Made by a program: the position numbers and the translations under genes | Part shown: in pieces, positions 54,107 through 63,200 of the stretch | Layout: every line of letters starts with the position of its first letter | How positions within the stretch are numbered: position 1 is the stretch's first letter | Origin: Polaribacter butkevichii | Lineage (GTDB): Bacteria; Bacteroidota; Bacteroidia; Flavobacteriales; Flavobacteriaceae | Direction: 5' to 3' | DNA: 64,000 bases | NCBI RefSeq assembly: GCF_038024105.1 | Contig: NZ_CP150661.1 | Coordinates: 1,054,001 to 1,118,000, forward strand | The notes under the pieces: generated by a model | The model's database searches: none | The model's input: only the letters and a program-made list of their open reading frames with translations | Told to the model about the DNA's origin: nothing

Positions 54107-54305
54107 CTTTATACTCTATCTTAAAATTTCCATCAAAATCAGTGGTTGTCCATTTATTTTCTTTTAATACACGAACACTTGCTTCCGGTAATAAAGCTCC
54201 AGTTTCATCTACCACCTTTCCCTTTAAAACTTGCTGAGAAAAAACTGCTGTCCCCAGAAATAGTAAGATTAAAATTAAAAAATCACTTAAAAATTTGTGT
54301 TTCAT
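54054..54305 (-). pseudogene. N-terminal remnant of a SusC/TonB-dependent receptor
   Basis: The 83-residue frame begins with a signal peptide (FLILILLFLGTAVFSQQ) and a carboxypeptidase-regulatory-like domain, LKGKVVDETGALLPEASVRVLKENKWTTTDFDGNFKIEYKDE, the standard start of SusC receptors. Homology ends there, near 54106. The next residues (KSIIRKSELFKCNYR) are the SusD remnant read out of frame. The plug, barrel and nearly all of SusD, normally about 4 kb, are absent. A simple deletion with one edge in the SusC N-terminal domain and the other in the SusD C-terminal part explains the arrangement. The promoter region, 54306-54540, may still be active. Confidence 0.83.
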
Positions 54306-54480
54306 TTTGTAGTTATGTTTAGTATTACAATTGGCTACAAAGCAAAAAACATTAAGTTAAAATAACGTGTTTTGAACGTTAGTATATTGCTTCTAAAAAT
54401 CTAAAGCAGGGTAAGATTATGTTATCTAGAAGGTCTTTTTTTAACTATAATTAACATTAAATTAAGAATTAGAAAGCATA

Positions 54481-54512
54481 AAAAAACCTTGAGTTTAAAT
54501 TCAAGGTTTTTT
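54481..54512 (-). terminator. Intrinsic terminator of the head-GIN gene
   Basis: AAAAAACCTTGA at 54481-54492 pairs perfectly with TCAAGGTTTTTT at 54501-54512 around an eight-base loop, 29 bases after the stop at 54541. The A run before the stem gives the minus-strand uridine tract. It could also work on the plus strand. Confidence 0.8.
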
Positions 54513-54540
54513 TTATACTATTTTATAATAAAATTTTAAA

Positions 54541-55284
54541 CTAAAGGAGTTTACGTATCGTAGATTCTCCTATAACAATTCCTTTTTTTAATTGTGCACC
54601 TCCTTTATAAAGTACTGTAGATTCTCCGTAAGAATTTACTTTTATTTTTTCGGACACGTTAAACTGAAAAGTTCCATCTCCGTAAGCCGTTATTTTAGTT
54701 TCTTTTGAAACTACATCTACAGCCATAACTTTACTAGGTCCGTAAGCAGTTATTTTTTGTTTATTAATGGTTCCTTTTTCTATATTTAAAAAACTATCAC
54801 CATAAATAGAAACATCTAATTTATCTACATCCATTTTCTTTATTGTAACTTCGGATTTACCGTATATACGTAATTTACATTCATCTTGAACAAGAGGTGT
54901 TTGAAATGTAATTTTCTCTTCACCTCGTAAAGAAAATATTTTTACATCTACATACGTAATAATAACTTTTACTACTCTATTATTATATAAAGGTACTTTC
55001 TTCTGATAATTATTAGTTACCTTTTTATTTTTAGTATATGTTTTAGCACCTTCTAAATACACTTGCAGTGTTCCTTTATTTAATTCATATTTAAATTTTT
55101 CTATTGGTACTGAAATATCTTCAATTATAATGCTTGGTACAGCTCCTTTCTTAAAGATTGCTTCTATATGTGGACTAACAATAACTTTATCAAAATCATT
55201 CTCTAACTTTATTGTTGTTTGTGCACTTACATGAGTATTTATAAATAGTAAGGAGATTACAAGAGTGATAATTTTTATTTTCAT
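54541..55284 (-). CDS. Secreted head-GIN (DUF2807) domain protein
   Basis: The 247-residue protein has a signal peptide (1-21, ending HVSAQ) and a DUF2807 putative auto-transporter adhesin head-GIN domain. From about residue 120 it is a run of beta-helix-like turns, each with a Y/I-G-x-S/D unit: IYGKSEV, IYGDSFL, AYGPSKV, AYGDGTF, SYGESTV, IGESTI. Family members are predicted to lie in the periplasm or on the surface, and no biochemical role is established. It has its own terminator and is divergent from an AraC-family regulator with 278 bases between them. A minus-strand TACATTTG element at 55476-55483 might drive it. Confidence 0.82.
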   Translation of the reverse strand: MKIKIITLVISLLFINTHVSAQTTIKLENDFDKVIVSPHIEAIFKKGAVPSIIIEDISVPIEKFKYELNKGTLQVYLEGAKTYTKNKKVTNNYQKKVPLYNNRVVKVIITYVDVKIFSLRGEEKITFQTPLVQDECKLRIYGKSEVTIKKMDVDKLDVSIYGDSFLNIEKGTINKQKITAYGPSKVMAVDVVSKETKITAYGDGTFQFNVSEKIKVNSYGESTVLYKGGAQLKKGIVIGESTIRKLL

Positions 55285-55562
55285 AATTTCTATTTTATAA
55301 TTCGTTTATTCTTGTTAGTTCTAATTTTATAACTACGCTATTACTACGTAAAAGACTACACCTATTTTAAATTGTGACGAATTCTTTTATATTTACCCAC
55401 TAATTTAAATATTTAATTAATTTATGAGCTTTTAAAAAACTTTATGTTGGGCACTTGCCAATGATAAATTGGATACAAATGTATACATTCTTAAAAAGAA
55501 TAATCAAGAGATATCCTTTCTAAAAAACAAAGTTTCCTAAATAAAAATCACCTTAAAAAAGC

Positions 55563-56372
55563 ATGAATTTTAAATTTCTAGATAAAAAAGATTCTAGAGG
55601 TATCGTAAATAATTTATTTAGTATCTCTTTTACAAAAGAAGATTTACCTTTTAAAACAATTATAATACCTATTGGCTTACCATCACTTGTATATATTTTT
55701 AGTAAAAACCAAACAGTTCTTTTTAATAAGAAAATAACACCTTTACAAGGACTTACAGTAAGTGGCCAATTTTCAAGCACTTATCATTATCATGTAAATG
55801 ACGAAAGTTATAATGTAGGCATTAATTTACACCCAACAGCTTTATATAAAATACTACAAATAGATATTTCTACCTTAACCAATAGACTTGTTCCTTTAAT
55901 AGAAATTGATAAAGATTTATTTAAAAGAATGAATCCATTTTTTTTAAATTATAAACAAGACCCTTCTAGTTTTATAACTAACATTATAGCGTTTATAGAA
56001 AGTTTAGAGTTAATTGATGATAAAGATGTAAAACATATAGATAAAGCAATTGCCTATATTGATAAAAATGAAGGCATGATTAATGTTTTAGATTTACTAA
56101 AAATACTACCTTTTTCACAAAAATCATTAGAAACAAAATTTAAAAAAATTATTGGTATAACTCCGGGTAAATTTATTAGGTTATCTCGCTTTACAAAGCT
56201 TATGCGTAAATACGAAGACAAAAAATTAAGTTTAAAAGACCTCATACATAAATACAATTATTACGATCATTCTCATTTTTTAAAAGACTTTAAGTTATTT
56301 ATGCCAGAATCTCCTAAGTCTTACTTTAAAAATGAGTATCCGCTTATAAAGTCATATTCTAAAGATTTATAA
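55563..56372 (+). CDS. AraC-family transcriptional regulator
   Basis: This 269-residue DNA-binding protein has an N-terminal ligand or dimer domain with a beta-rich segment (DLPFKTIIIPIGLPSLVYIFS, SGQFSSTYHYHVNDESYNVGINLHPTALYKIL), of the DUF6597-like kind, and a C-terminal AraC helix-turn-helix pair at about 175-265. The second helix-turn-helix ends KYNYYDHSHFLKDFKLFMPESPKSYFK, the family signature. There is no membrane segment. Its place between the divergent head-GIN gene and the secreted repeat protein makes those two the obvious targets. This is inferred only from position. Confidence 0.85.
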   Translation: MNFKFLDKKDSRGIVNNLFSISFTKEDLPFKTIIIPIGLPSLVYIFSKNQTVLFNKKITPLQGLTVSGQFSSTYHYHVNDESYNVGINLHPTALYKILQIDISTLTNRLVPLIEIDKDLFKRMNPFFLNYKQDPSSFITNIIAFIESLELIDDKDVKHIDKAIAYIDKNEGMINVLDLLKILPFSQKSLETKFKKIIGITPGKFIRLSRFTKLMRKYEDKKLSLKDLIHKYNYYDHSHFLKDFKLFMPESPKSYFKNEYPLIKSYSKDL

Positions 56373-56495
56373 TTACGATTTTTTACAACATTATAGCAAT
56401 AACTCTTATTATTTTTGCGGCATTATTAATAACATAATAAATGTTTTGGGGGAAATATTTATGTGAATTTATTTTTAATAGATTGCTATGAGTCT

Positions 56496-56530
56496 AAAAA
56501 GATCAAATTTAATTATTTGGTCTTTTTTAC
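56496..56530 (+). terminator. Terminator downstream of the AraC-family gene
   Basis: AAAAAGATCAAAT at 56496-56508 pairs with ATTTGGTCTTTTT at 56515-56527 (one G-U pair) around a six-base loop, followed by T residues. It lies about 120 bases after the regulator stop and 97 bases before the next gene, so it probably ends the regulator message. Confidence 0.65.
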
Positions 56531-56626
56531 GTTTAAGAAAAAATATTTTTCAATAATATTTAAAATAGTGTCACAACTTTTAAAAAAATAGGTCATTATA
56601 ATGTAAACCTTTTAATGCCTTAAAAA

Positions 56627-57421
56627 ATGAAAAATAAAATTACACTGCTAGCATTCTCTTTTCTTTTTATAACTACAGTTGCTCTTGCTCAGAAAAAAGT
56701 AAAAGCCTCTGATATTATGAAAGATATAAAAGCAGGTAAAGCAATTTCTATAAACAACGCAACTATTATTGGTGTTTTAGATTTTACTTATATGGATGAT
56801 GCTGTAAAAAAAATGCCCATTAAAAAGAAAAGTAGCTGGTTTAATTGGAGCTCAAATAGTTCTACAAACGAAATTAAAAAAATAATAGACGTTCGTATTT
56901 CTTTTATAAACTGCACTTTTAAAGATGATGTTTTAGCTTATATACCCAATGAAGCATCTGGACTTACATATACAGCTAGTTTTAAAGATGAAACTATTTT
57001 TAAAAACTGCATTTTTAAGCATAAAGCCATGTTTAAATACTCTCGTTTTGAAAGAAAAACTGATTTTTCTGGAACTTCCTTTAATGATGACAGCACCTTT
57101 AAGTATGCCAAATTTGACAATAAAATTAGCTTTTCGAATACCATTTTTAATGAAATTGCAACTTTTAAATATGCCAAATTTAGTAATAATGTAAGTTTTA
57201 ACAATGCTTTATTTAAAGACACTGCAACCTTTAAATATACTAACTTTTCTAATGGAGTATCATTTAATAACACAACTTTTAAAGAGGATTTAAATATTAA
57301 ATACATGAAAGTTTCGGGTGATTTTAACATTACAAACATGCACGTAGCTTATGAAATAGACGCTAAGTACACCAAAATTAACGGAAAAAGCTTCAATAAA
57401 ACTTCCATTGATAAAAATTAG
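56627..57421 (+). CDS. Secreted pentapeptide-like repeat protein
   Basis: This 264-residue protein has a signal peptide (1-21, ending ALAQ), a linker region, and from about residue 90 repeated F-x4/5-F units of the pentapeptide-repeat type, for example FINCTF, SRFERKTDF, AKFDNKISF and AKFSNNVSF. Residues 134-221 form four near-identical 22-residue repeats in which phenylalanines are spaced 5, 6, 5, 6, slightly longer than the canonical 5. A quadrilateral beta-helix outside the cytoplasm is expected. No enzymatic motif is present. Together with the head-GIN protein across the regulator, it suggests a secreted pair of beta-helix proteins under one AraC regulator. Confidence 0.8.
   Translation: MKNKITLLAFSFLFITTVALAQKKVKASDIMKDIKAGKAISINNATIIGVLDFTYMDDAVKKMPIKKKSSWFNWSSNSSTNEIKKIIDVRISFINCTFKDDVLAYIPNEASGLTYTASFKDETIFKNCIFKHKAMFKYSRFERKTDFSGTSFNDDSTFKYAKFDNKISFSNTIFNEIATFKYAKFSNNVSFNNALFKDTATFKYTNFSNGVSFNNTTFKEDLNIKYMKVSGDFNITNMHVAYEIDAKYTKINGKSFNKTSIDKN
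57026..57289 (+). repeat. Four 66-bp imperfect tandem repeats inside the repeat-protein gene
   Basis: Codons 134-221 consist of four 22-codon units (starting AMFKY, STFKY, ATFKY and ATFKY) with high similarity at protein level and moderate similarity in DNA, best between the last three. This is the coding trace of repeat duplication in the beta-helix, and it could change length by slippage. Confidence 0.75.
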
Positions 57422-57433
57422 GTATTTCTACCT
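57420..57433. promoter_or_regulatory. Dyad operator candidate, copy 1
   Basis: AGGTATTTCTACCT is a perfect 5-base inverted repeat (AGGTA, four bases, TACCT). The first base overlaps the last base of the stop codon of the repeat-protein gene. It lies 37 bases, start to start, before a TAAATTGC element, the same distance as in copy 2 at 57769. Confidence 0.6.
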
Positions 57434-57456
57434 GTATTTTATTGTTTTTTAAATTA

Positions 57457-57557
57457 TAAATTGCACCCATAATGGAGATAGTTAGAATTAAGGGGCTAAC
57501 AAAAACCAAAACTAACTAGCTTTTTTTTAAATAAAAAAGCTAGTTTTTTATTTTTAG
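57457..57557 (+). ncRNA. Candidate small RNA unit, copy 1
   Basis: The unit begins with a TAAATTGC element at 57457-57464, which resembles a Bacteroidota -7 box, and a conserved GCACCCA. A hairpin has stem GTTAG/CTAAC (57481-57485 and 57496-57500) and a ten-base loop ending GGGG. The unit closes with a perfect 13-base terminator stem (57514-57526 and 57533-57545) and a T-run. A possible 15-codon frame from the ATG at 57472 is broken in copy 2, so the conserved product is RNA rather than peptide. The transcript would be about 75-85 bases. Function is unknown. An Rfam search including the flavobacterial motifs would be the first test. Confidence 0.5.
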
Positions 57558-57768
57558 AAAACTATCAATTAATTATCAACATTATTATAACGTAAAACAA
57601 CTTTTAAAGGTTTAAAAACACTATTCTTCTTTACTCTCTTTTCCTATAAAATTACATTTTTTTCTTATGTAATAACTATAAAACCTATAATTTTCTGCTA
57701 AATAAAAAGCACCAAAATGGCCTCATAAAACATTTAAAATAGTGCAGCAAATAAAATTATTATAAAAC
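57558..57768. other. Spacer between the two small-RNA-like units
   Basis: These 211 AT-rich bases show no frame, hairpin or promoter that I can support. They are not part of the duplicated unit. Confidence 0.4.
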
Positions 57769-57782
57769 AGGTATTTATACCT
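57769..57782. promoter_or_regulatory. Dyad operator candidate, copy 2
   Basis: AGGTATTTATACCT has the same AGGTA, four bases, TACCT dyad as the one at 57420 and the same 37-base offset to the TAAATTGC element (57806-57813). The sequence between dyad and element differs between copies while its length is kept. Confidence 0.6.
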
Positions 57783-57805
57783 ATTTCTTATTCATTAATA
57801 AATTA

Positions 57806-57900
57806 TAAATTGCACCCACAATGGAATAGTTAGAATTAGGGGGCTAACTAACACCAACACTAACTAGCTTTTTTTAACAAAAAAGCTAGTTTTTCATTTT
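57806..57900 (+). ncRNA. Candidate small RNA unit, copy 2
   Basis: This is the second copy of the unit at 57457. It has TAAATTGC (57806-57813), GCACCCA, the GTTAG/CTAAC hairpin (57829-57833 and 57844-57848) with a ten-base loop ending GGGGG, and a 13-base terminator stem (57862-57874 and 57879-57891) with the same AACTAGC core but a different loop. A one-base change in length after the ATG puts a stop at the third codon, so no peptide is shared. Differences lie mainly in the loops and linkers, as expected for a structured RNA. Confidence 0.5.
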
Positions 57901-58087
57901 TAAACAACACTTTTTTAATATTTAACTCATTTTTAAGTAACGTAACACTCTTTAAACAAAGTTTCTCTAAAAATAGAATTAGTACTATAAGACAACAATT
58001 TAAGTAAATATATTAATCATTATTAATAAATAAATAATGTAGTATAAATATTAAATTATTCACAATAAAGAACTCTTATAATAAGTA
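57901..58087. other. AT-rich stretch before the acyl-CoA synthetase promoter
   Basis: No reading frame, repeat or hairpin of note is seen in these 187 bases. Confidence 0.4.
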
Positions 58088-58118
58088 TTTGTTAAATCAA
58101 TCAAAAATTCCTAATTTG
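58088..58118 (+). promoter_or_regulatory. Candidate promoter of the acyl-CoA synthetase gene
   Basis: TTTG at 58088-58091 and TAATTTG at 58112-58118 are 20 bases apart, close to the TTTG-N19-TAnnTTTG consensus but one base short in the second box. The start codon follows 19 bases later. Confidence 0.45.
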
Positions 58119-58137
58119 CCTATTCAAATGATAAACT

Positions 58138-59913
58138 ATGGCAGTAGAAATTACAAGATTATTCGATTTTCCTTATTATCAATTAGAAACCTATAATTTA
58201 GAAAAAGCGTTTACATCTAAAATAAATGGTAGCTGGAAATCTATTACAACACAAGAATATGTAGATCAAGCCAACCGAATTAGTCGAGGATTAATTAATC
58301 TAGGCATAAAGCCTAACGATAAAATTGCCGTAATTTCATCTACAAATAGAACAGAATGGAATATTTTAGATATCGGAGTTTTACAAACAGGAGCACAAAA
58401 TGTACCTATTTACCCTACTATTTCGGAAGAAGATTACGCATATATTTTAAACCACTCTGAGGCAATTTATTGTTTTGTTTCAGATAAAGATGTTTTAAAA
58501 AAGGTAAATAAAATAAAAAAAGAAACCAATTTAATAGCTGTTTATACTTTTGATGATATTAAAGGTGAAAAAAGTTGGAATGAAATTATAGAATCTGGAA
58601 AAGATAAAAGCAATCAACATATCCTTGACGAAAGAAAAAACAATGTAAAAACAGATGATTTAGCTACTTTAATTTACACATCTGGTACAACAGGTAAACC
58701 TAAAGGTGTAATGCTTTCTCATAAAAATATTGTTAGCAATGTTTTAAGTTCAGAAAAACGGGTACCGTTTGATTATGGTAAATCTGTAGGTTTAAGTTTT
58801 TTACCTATTTGCCATATTTTTGAACGCATGATTTTATATTTATATCAATATTGTGGTGTTTCTATTTATTTTGCTGAATCTATTGAAAAACTTGCCGAAA
58901 ATGCACAAGAAGTAAAACCACACGTTATGACCGCCGTACCACGTTTGTACGAAAAAATTTATGATAAAATAATTTTAAAAGGAGAAACGTTAACGGGGTT
59001 TAAAAAAGGGTTGTTCTTTTGGGCTGTAAATTTAGGTTTAAAATACGAACCGTATGGAGTAAACGGTTGGTGGTATGAACTACAATTAAAGTTAGCTAGA
59101 AAATTAATTTTTTCTAAATGGCAAGCCGTTTTAGGTGGTAAATTAAAATTAATGGTATCTGGTAGTGCAGCATTACAACCAAGATTAACACGAGTTTTTG
59201 CAGCAGCAGGAATGCCAATAATGGAAGGTTATGGTCTTTCTGAAACATCGCCTGTAATCTCTGTTAACGACGAAAGAAATGGAGGTTTTAAAGTTGCAAC
59301 TGTAGGTAAAATTATTGATGGTATTGATGTAAAAATTGCAGAGAATGGCGAAATTTTAATAAAAGGCCCTAATGTAATGTTAGGATATTACAAAGACGAT
59401 GAAAGAACCGCAAACGTAATAAAAGGTGATTATTTTTACTCCGGTGATAAGGGAGAATTTGATTCTGATGGCTTTTTAAAAATTACTGGACGAACTAAAG
59501 AAATGTTTAAAACTTCTGGAGGTAAATATGTAGTTCCACCATTATTAGAAGGAGAACTTAAACAATCTTTATTTATAGAACAGGTAATGGTTATTGGTGA
59601 AGGTGAAAAAATGCCCGCAGCTTTTATTCAACCAAATTTTGATTTCATTAAAGAATGGATTCATCATAAAAACTTAAATATTGGTACTACAAATAAAGAA
59701 ATAGTAGCTTCTGACATCGTTATAAAACGTATTCAAAAAGAAGTAGATAAATGTAATAAAAACTTTGGTAAATGGGAACAAATAAAACGTTTTGAACTTA
59801 CACCAGAAGTTTGGTCTATAGAAGATGGTCATTTAACACCAACCATGAAAATGAAACGAGCAGTTATTAAAGAAATCTATAAAGATTTATTCGATAAAAT
59901 TTATAGATCATAA
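58138..59913 (+). CDS. Long-chain fatty-acid--CoA ligase (AMP-forming)
   Basis: This 591-residue ANL-family enzyme would activate long-chain fatty acids as acyl-CoA through an acyl-adenylate. The P-loop is LATLIYTSGTTGKPKGVMLSH near residue 180, followed by SFLPICHIFERM, LMVSGSAALQPRLTRVFAAAGMPIMEGYGLSETSPVIS near 345, the ATP-binding aspartate in YFYSGDKGEFDSDGFLKITGRTKEMFKTSGGKYV near 445 and the C-terminal lysine region PTMKMKRAVIKEIY. The LSETSP and long-chain type spacing match the FadD15/FAA group of Bacteroidota. It has its own promoter and terminator, so it is probably a single-gene unit. Confidence 0.9.
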   Translation: MAVEITRLFDFPYYQLETYNLEKAFTSKINGSWKSITTQEYVDQANRISRGLINLGIKPNDKIAVISSTNRTEWNILDIGVLQTGAQNVPIYPTISEEDYAYILNHSEAIYCFVSDKDVLKKVNKIKKETNLIAVYTFDDIKGEKSWNEIIESGKDKSNQHILDERKNNVKTDDLATLIYTSGTTGKPKGVMLSHKNIVSNVLSSEKRVPFDYGKSVGLSFLPICHIFERMILYLYQYCGVSIYFAESIEKLAENAQEVKPHVMTAVPRLYEKIYDKIILKGETLTGFKKGLFFWAVNLGLKYEPYGVNGWWYELQLKLARKLIFSKWQAVLGGKLKLMVSGSAALQPRLTRVFAAAGMPIMEGYGLSETSPVISVNDERNGGFKVATVGKIIDGIDVKIAENGEILIKGPNVMLGYYKDDERTANVIKGDYFYSGDKGEFDSDGFLKITGRTKEMFKTSGGKYVVPPLLEGELKQSLFIEQVMVIGEGEKMPAAFIQPNFDFIKEWIHHKNLNIGTTNKEIVASDIVIKRIQKEVDKCNKNFGKWEQIKRFELTPEVWSIEDGHLTPTMKMKRAVIKEIYKDLFDKIYRS

Positions 59914-59933
59914 AATTTATTATTTAAAAAGAT

Positions 59934-59960
59934 AGCCTAGATTAAATTCTAGGCTTTTTG
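59934..59960 (+). terminator. Intrinsic terminator of the acyl-CoA synthetase gene
   Basis: AGCCTAGA at 59934-59941 pairs perfectly with TCTAGGCT at 59948-59955 around a six-base loop, followed by a T-run, 20 bases after the stop codon. Confidence 0.85.
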
Positions 59961-60286
59961 TTTGAAACAAAATAAAGTATTGTGCAATTAATAATACTTC
60001 TTTTGAAATTAACTTAAACATTTATTTTAGAGCATAAAAAATTATACTATCTATAAAAAGATAGTAAAATAAATTAATTAAAACTGTAAATTGTTTAACT
60101 TACATTAGAAAAAAGGTCTAATTCAACTTTTTAGCTATAGTTTTACAAAACCTTTTGTAAATTAACGCTTTAAATAATTTAAATGAGATTTTAGTGATAC
60201 TTTTTGGGTAAATTGTTTTAGCTGTTTTTTAATATTTTAATATTTTTACTCTTTAAACTCAACCAACCTAATACCAATTAATTAAA
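59961..60286. other. AT-rich leader region before the hybrid sensor gene
   Basis: These 326 bases contain no convincing reading frame. A sensor promoter must lie here, but I find no exact TTTG-N19-TAnnTTTG pair; TAAATTGT near 60210 is only a partial match. Confidence 0.4.
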
Positions 60287-63200
60287 ATGATTAAATATTT
60301 TAAATTAACAACTTTTTTAATTTTTATTATTTGCTCTTTTAATTATTGTTTTTCTCAACAAATTTCTAATTTTAAATTTGTTGAAATAAAAGAAGGCATA
60401 ACAAAACGAGCTGTAACAGCAATAAAGCAAGATAAAGAAGGTTTCTTATGGTTTGGTACCAATGGAGCTGGTTTGTATCGTTATGACGGTATTACTTATA
60501 AATTGTATGAATACCATTGGGATAATTATAACTCTATAAATAGTGGATTTATAAACGCTATTTTTGAAGATAGTACAGGTAAATTATGGATAACTACCGA
60601 TGAAGGACTTAATTTATATAATAAAGAATCTGATAATTTTAAAAGAATAGATTTAAACAGTGCTTTTCCTGCAACAGAAAATTACTCCATTCAAATTAAA
60701 TCTATTGCAGAAGCAAATACAAAAGAACTTATTCTTGGTACTTATGGTCATGGTTTATTTCTGTTTAATAAATCTACCTATAAATCAAAAAAACTTCCTT
60801 TTACAAAATCACATCATAATGGTTTTTTAGTAAATTCAATTATTAAATTTAAAGAAAAAGATTTTTTTATAGGTACTTCAGAAGGTCTTTATCAATTTAA
60901 TTTTCTACCTAAAGAAAAAAAAACAAACACAAAACAACTAACTAAAAACCAGTTAATTGAATCTCAATACATTGATAGTAATGATAACTTGTGGATTGGA
61001 ACTCAAAGAAATGGCCTATTAAAAATAGATTTAAAAAAGCCTCAAAAAACAGTTTCTACCTATAATATTACAGATAAACGAATATTATCAATCACAGAAT
61101 TCGAAAACACAATTATTTGCGGAACAGAAAACGAAGGTTTAATTATAGTAAATAAAAATGGTAAAATTCTTAAACAATACCTCCATAATAAATTTGATGA
61201 CACTAGTTTAAAATCTAATTCAGTTTGGTCTTTATTAGTAGATAGAGAACAAAGAATTTGGTTAGGTTTTTATAATCAAGGTGTTTCTGTAATCGATAAA
61301 TTATATACTAAATTTAATACAATAGAATGTTTAAATAATAATACAAATTCTTTACAATCTAGTTCTGTTACAGGTATTAAAGAAGATAAACAACATAGAC
61401 TATGGATTACCACAGATGGTGGTGGTGTTGATGTTTTTAACAAAGAGAATGGCAAATTTATTCATATAAATAACAAAGAAACTTCTAAATATGGTAAAAT
61501 TTTAAGCAATGATGTTACCGCCATTTATATAGACAAAAAAGACCAGGTGTGGTTAGGTGCTTGGACCAGTGGTTTAACCAAGATTAATATAAAAACCAAA
61601 CAAAACATAAATTATTCTACCCAAAATAGTAATCTTAAATCAAATAGAGTTTTAAGTATACAAGAAGATTCTAAAGGTAAAATTTGGATTGGTACTTTTT
61701 TAAAAGGACTGCATTATTTAGACCCAAAAACCAATACAATTACACATTGTAATACCCAACCTTTTTTAGATTGGAATTTAAATGATGAAGATATACGTAG
61801 AGTTTTTGTAGACATAGATGATGATATATGGCTTGGAACCCTAAACGGGTTATTTCAAATTAAACAACTTAAAGACAACAAATTTCAAGTAATTTCTTTA
61901 CGAGATAAAATGTCTGTTAAGCTTAGAAACCATACAAGTACACACAGAATTCTATCTATTTATCAATCTAATGACAAACTTATCTGGATAGGAACCGATG
62001 GCGGAGGCTTATTTAGTTACAATAAAACCACAAAAAAATTTAATTGGTATAATAAAATAGACGGTTTTAACGAACTATACGTAAGCTCTATCATAGAAAG
62101 TAATAATAATAATATTTGGGTTGCGGGTACTGGCGGAATTACAAAATTAGACAGAAAAAACAATACCGCCTTTAATATTACTAAAGATGACGGTTTGTTA
62201 GCAAATGATTTTAATTATAATGCAGTCTTTAAAAATAGCCAAGGTAAACTCTACTTTGGTAATTATTTGGGAGTAAATTATTTTAATCCAGATAAATTAA
62301 AAAAGAATACAACAGAACCTAAATTGTTTTTTACTGATTTTAAATTATTTAATAAATCGGTTAAACCAAGTGATCAAAACTCTCCCCTATCTAAATCTAT
62401 CACCTACACAAAAAAAATAGTATTAAATAGTAATCAATCTGTATTTACCATAGATTATATAGGTTTAAATTATACGCGACCAGAAAAAAACAAATATGCC
62501 TATTTTATGGAAGGAGTAGATCCTGAATGGAATTTTGTAGGTAATGCTAAAAATGCTACCTATACTAATTTATCTCCCGGCAACTATACTTTTAACGTAA
62601 AAGCTGCCAATAATGATGGTGTGTGGAACAAAACACCTCTAAAACTTTATATTAAAATATTACCACCTTGGTACGCTAGTAACTTTGCTTATTTTTTATA
62701 CTTTTTAGTATTTTTAGCTTTGATGTTTTTAACAAACTGGCTGCTACAAGAGCGTTTTAAAGAAAAACAAGCCGTTGAATTTGAACGAGATAAAAGAATA
62801 CAAGAAGAAAAGTTAAACGATAAAAAATTACAATTTTTTACAAACATTTCTCACGAGTTTAGAACGCCACTAACCCTAATATTAAACCCTTTACAAGATT
62901 TAATAAAAGATAAAAATCTTAATTTACCTACGGCAGCAAACGAAAAACTACAAATTGTACAAAAAAATGCAGATAGATTAAATAGACTGATTAATGAACT
63001 GATGGATTTTAGAAAACTAAAATTTAATAAAATTAGTTTACAATCTAAAAATATAGAAATAGTAAGTTTTGTTAAAGATTTAGTTAGCCATTTTAAGCAA
63101 GAAGCTTCTCATAGAAAAATAGATTTAGTGTTTACTTCTAACGAAGACCTTTTTACATCATACATAGACAAAGAAATGATAGAAAAAGTTTTGTTTAACA

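Noticed and set aside
57472..57519. Fifteen-codon frame MEIVRIKGLTKTKTN inside the first small-RNA-like unit
   Set aside because: The second copy has a stop at the third codon of the matching frame, so the peptide is not conserved between copies while the RNA stems are.
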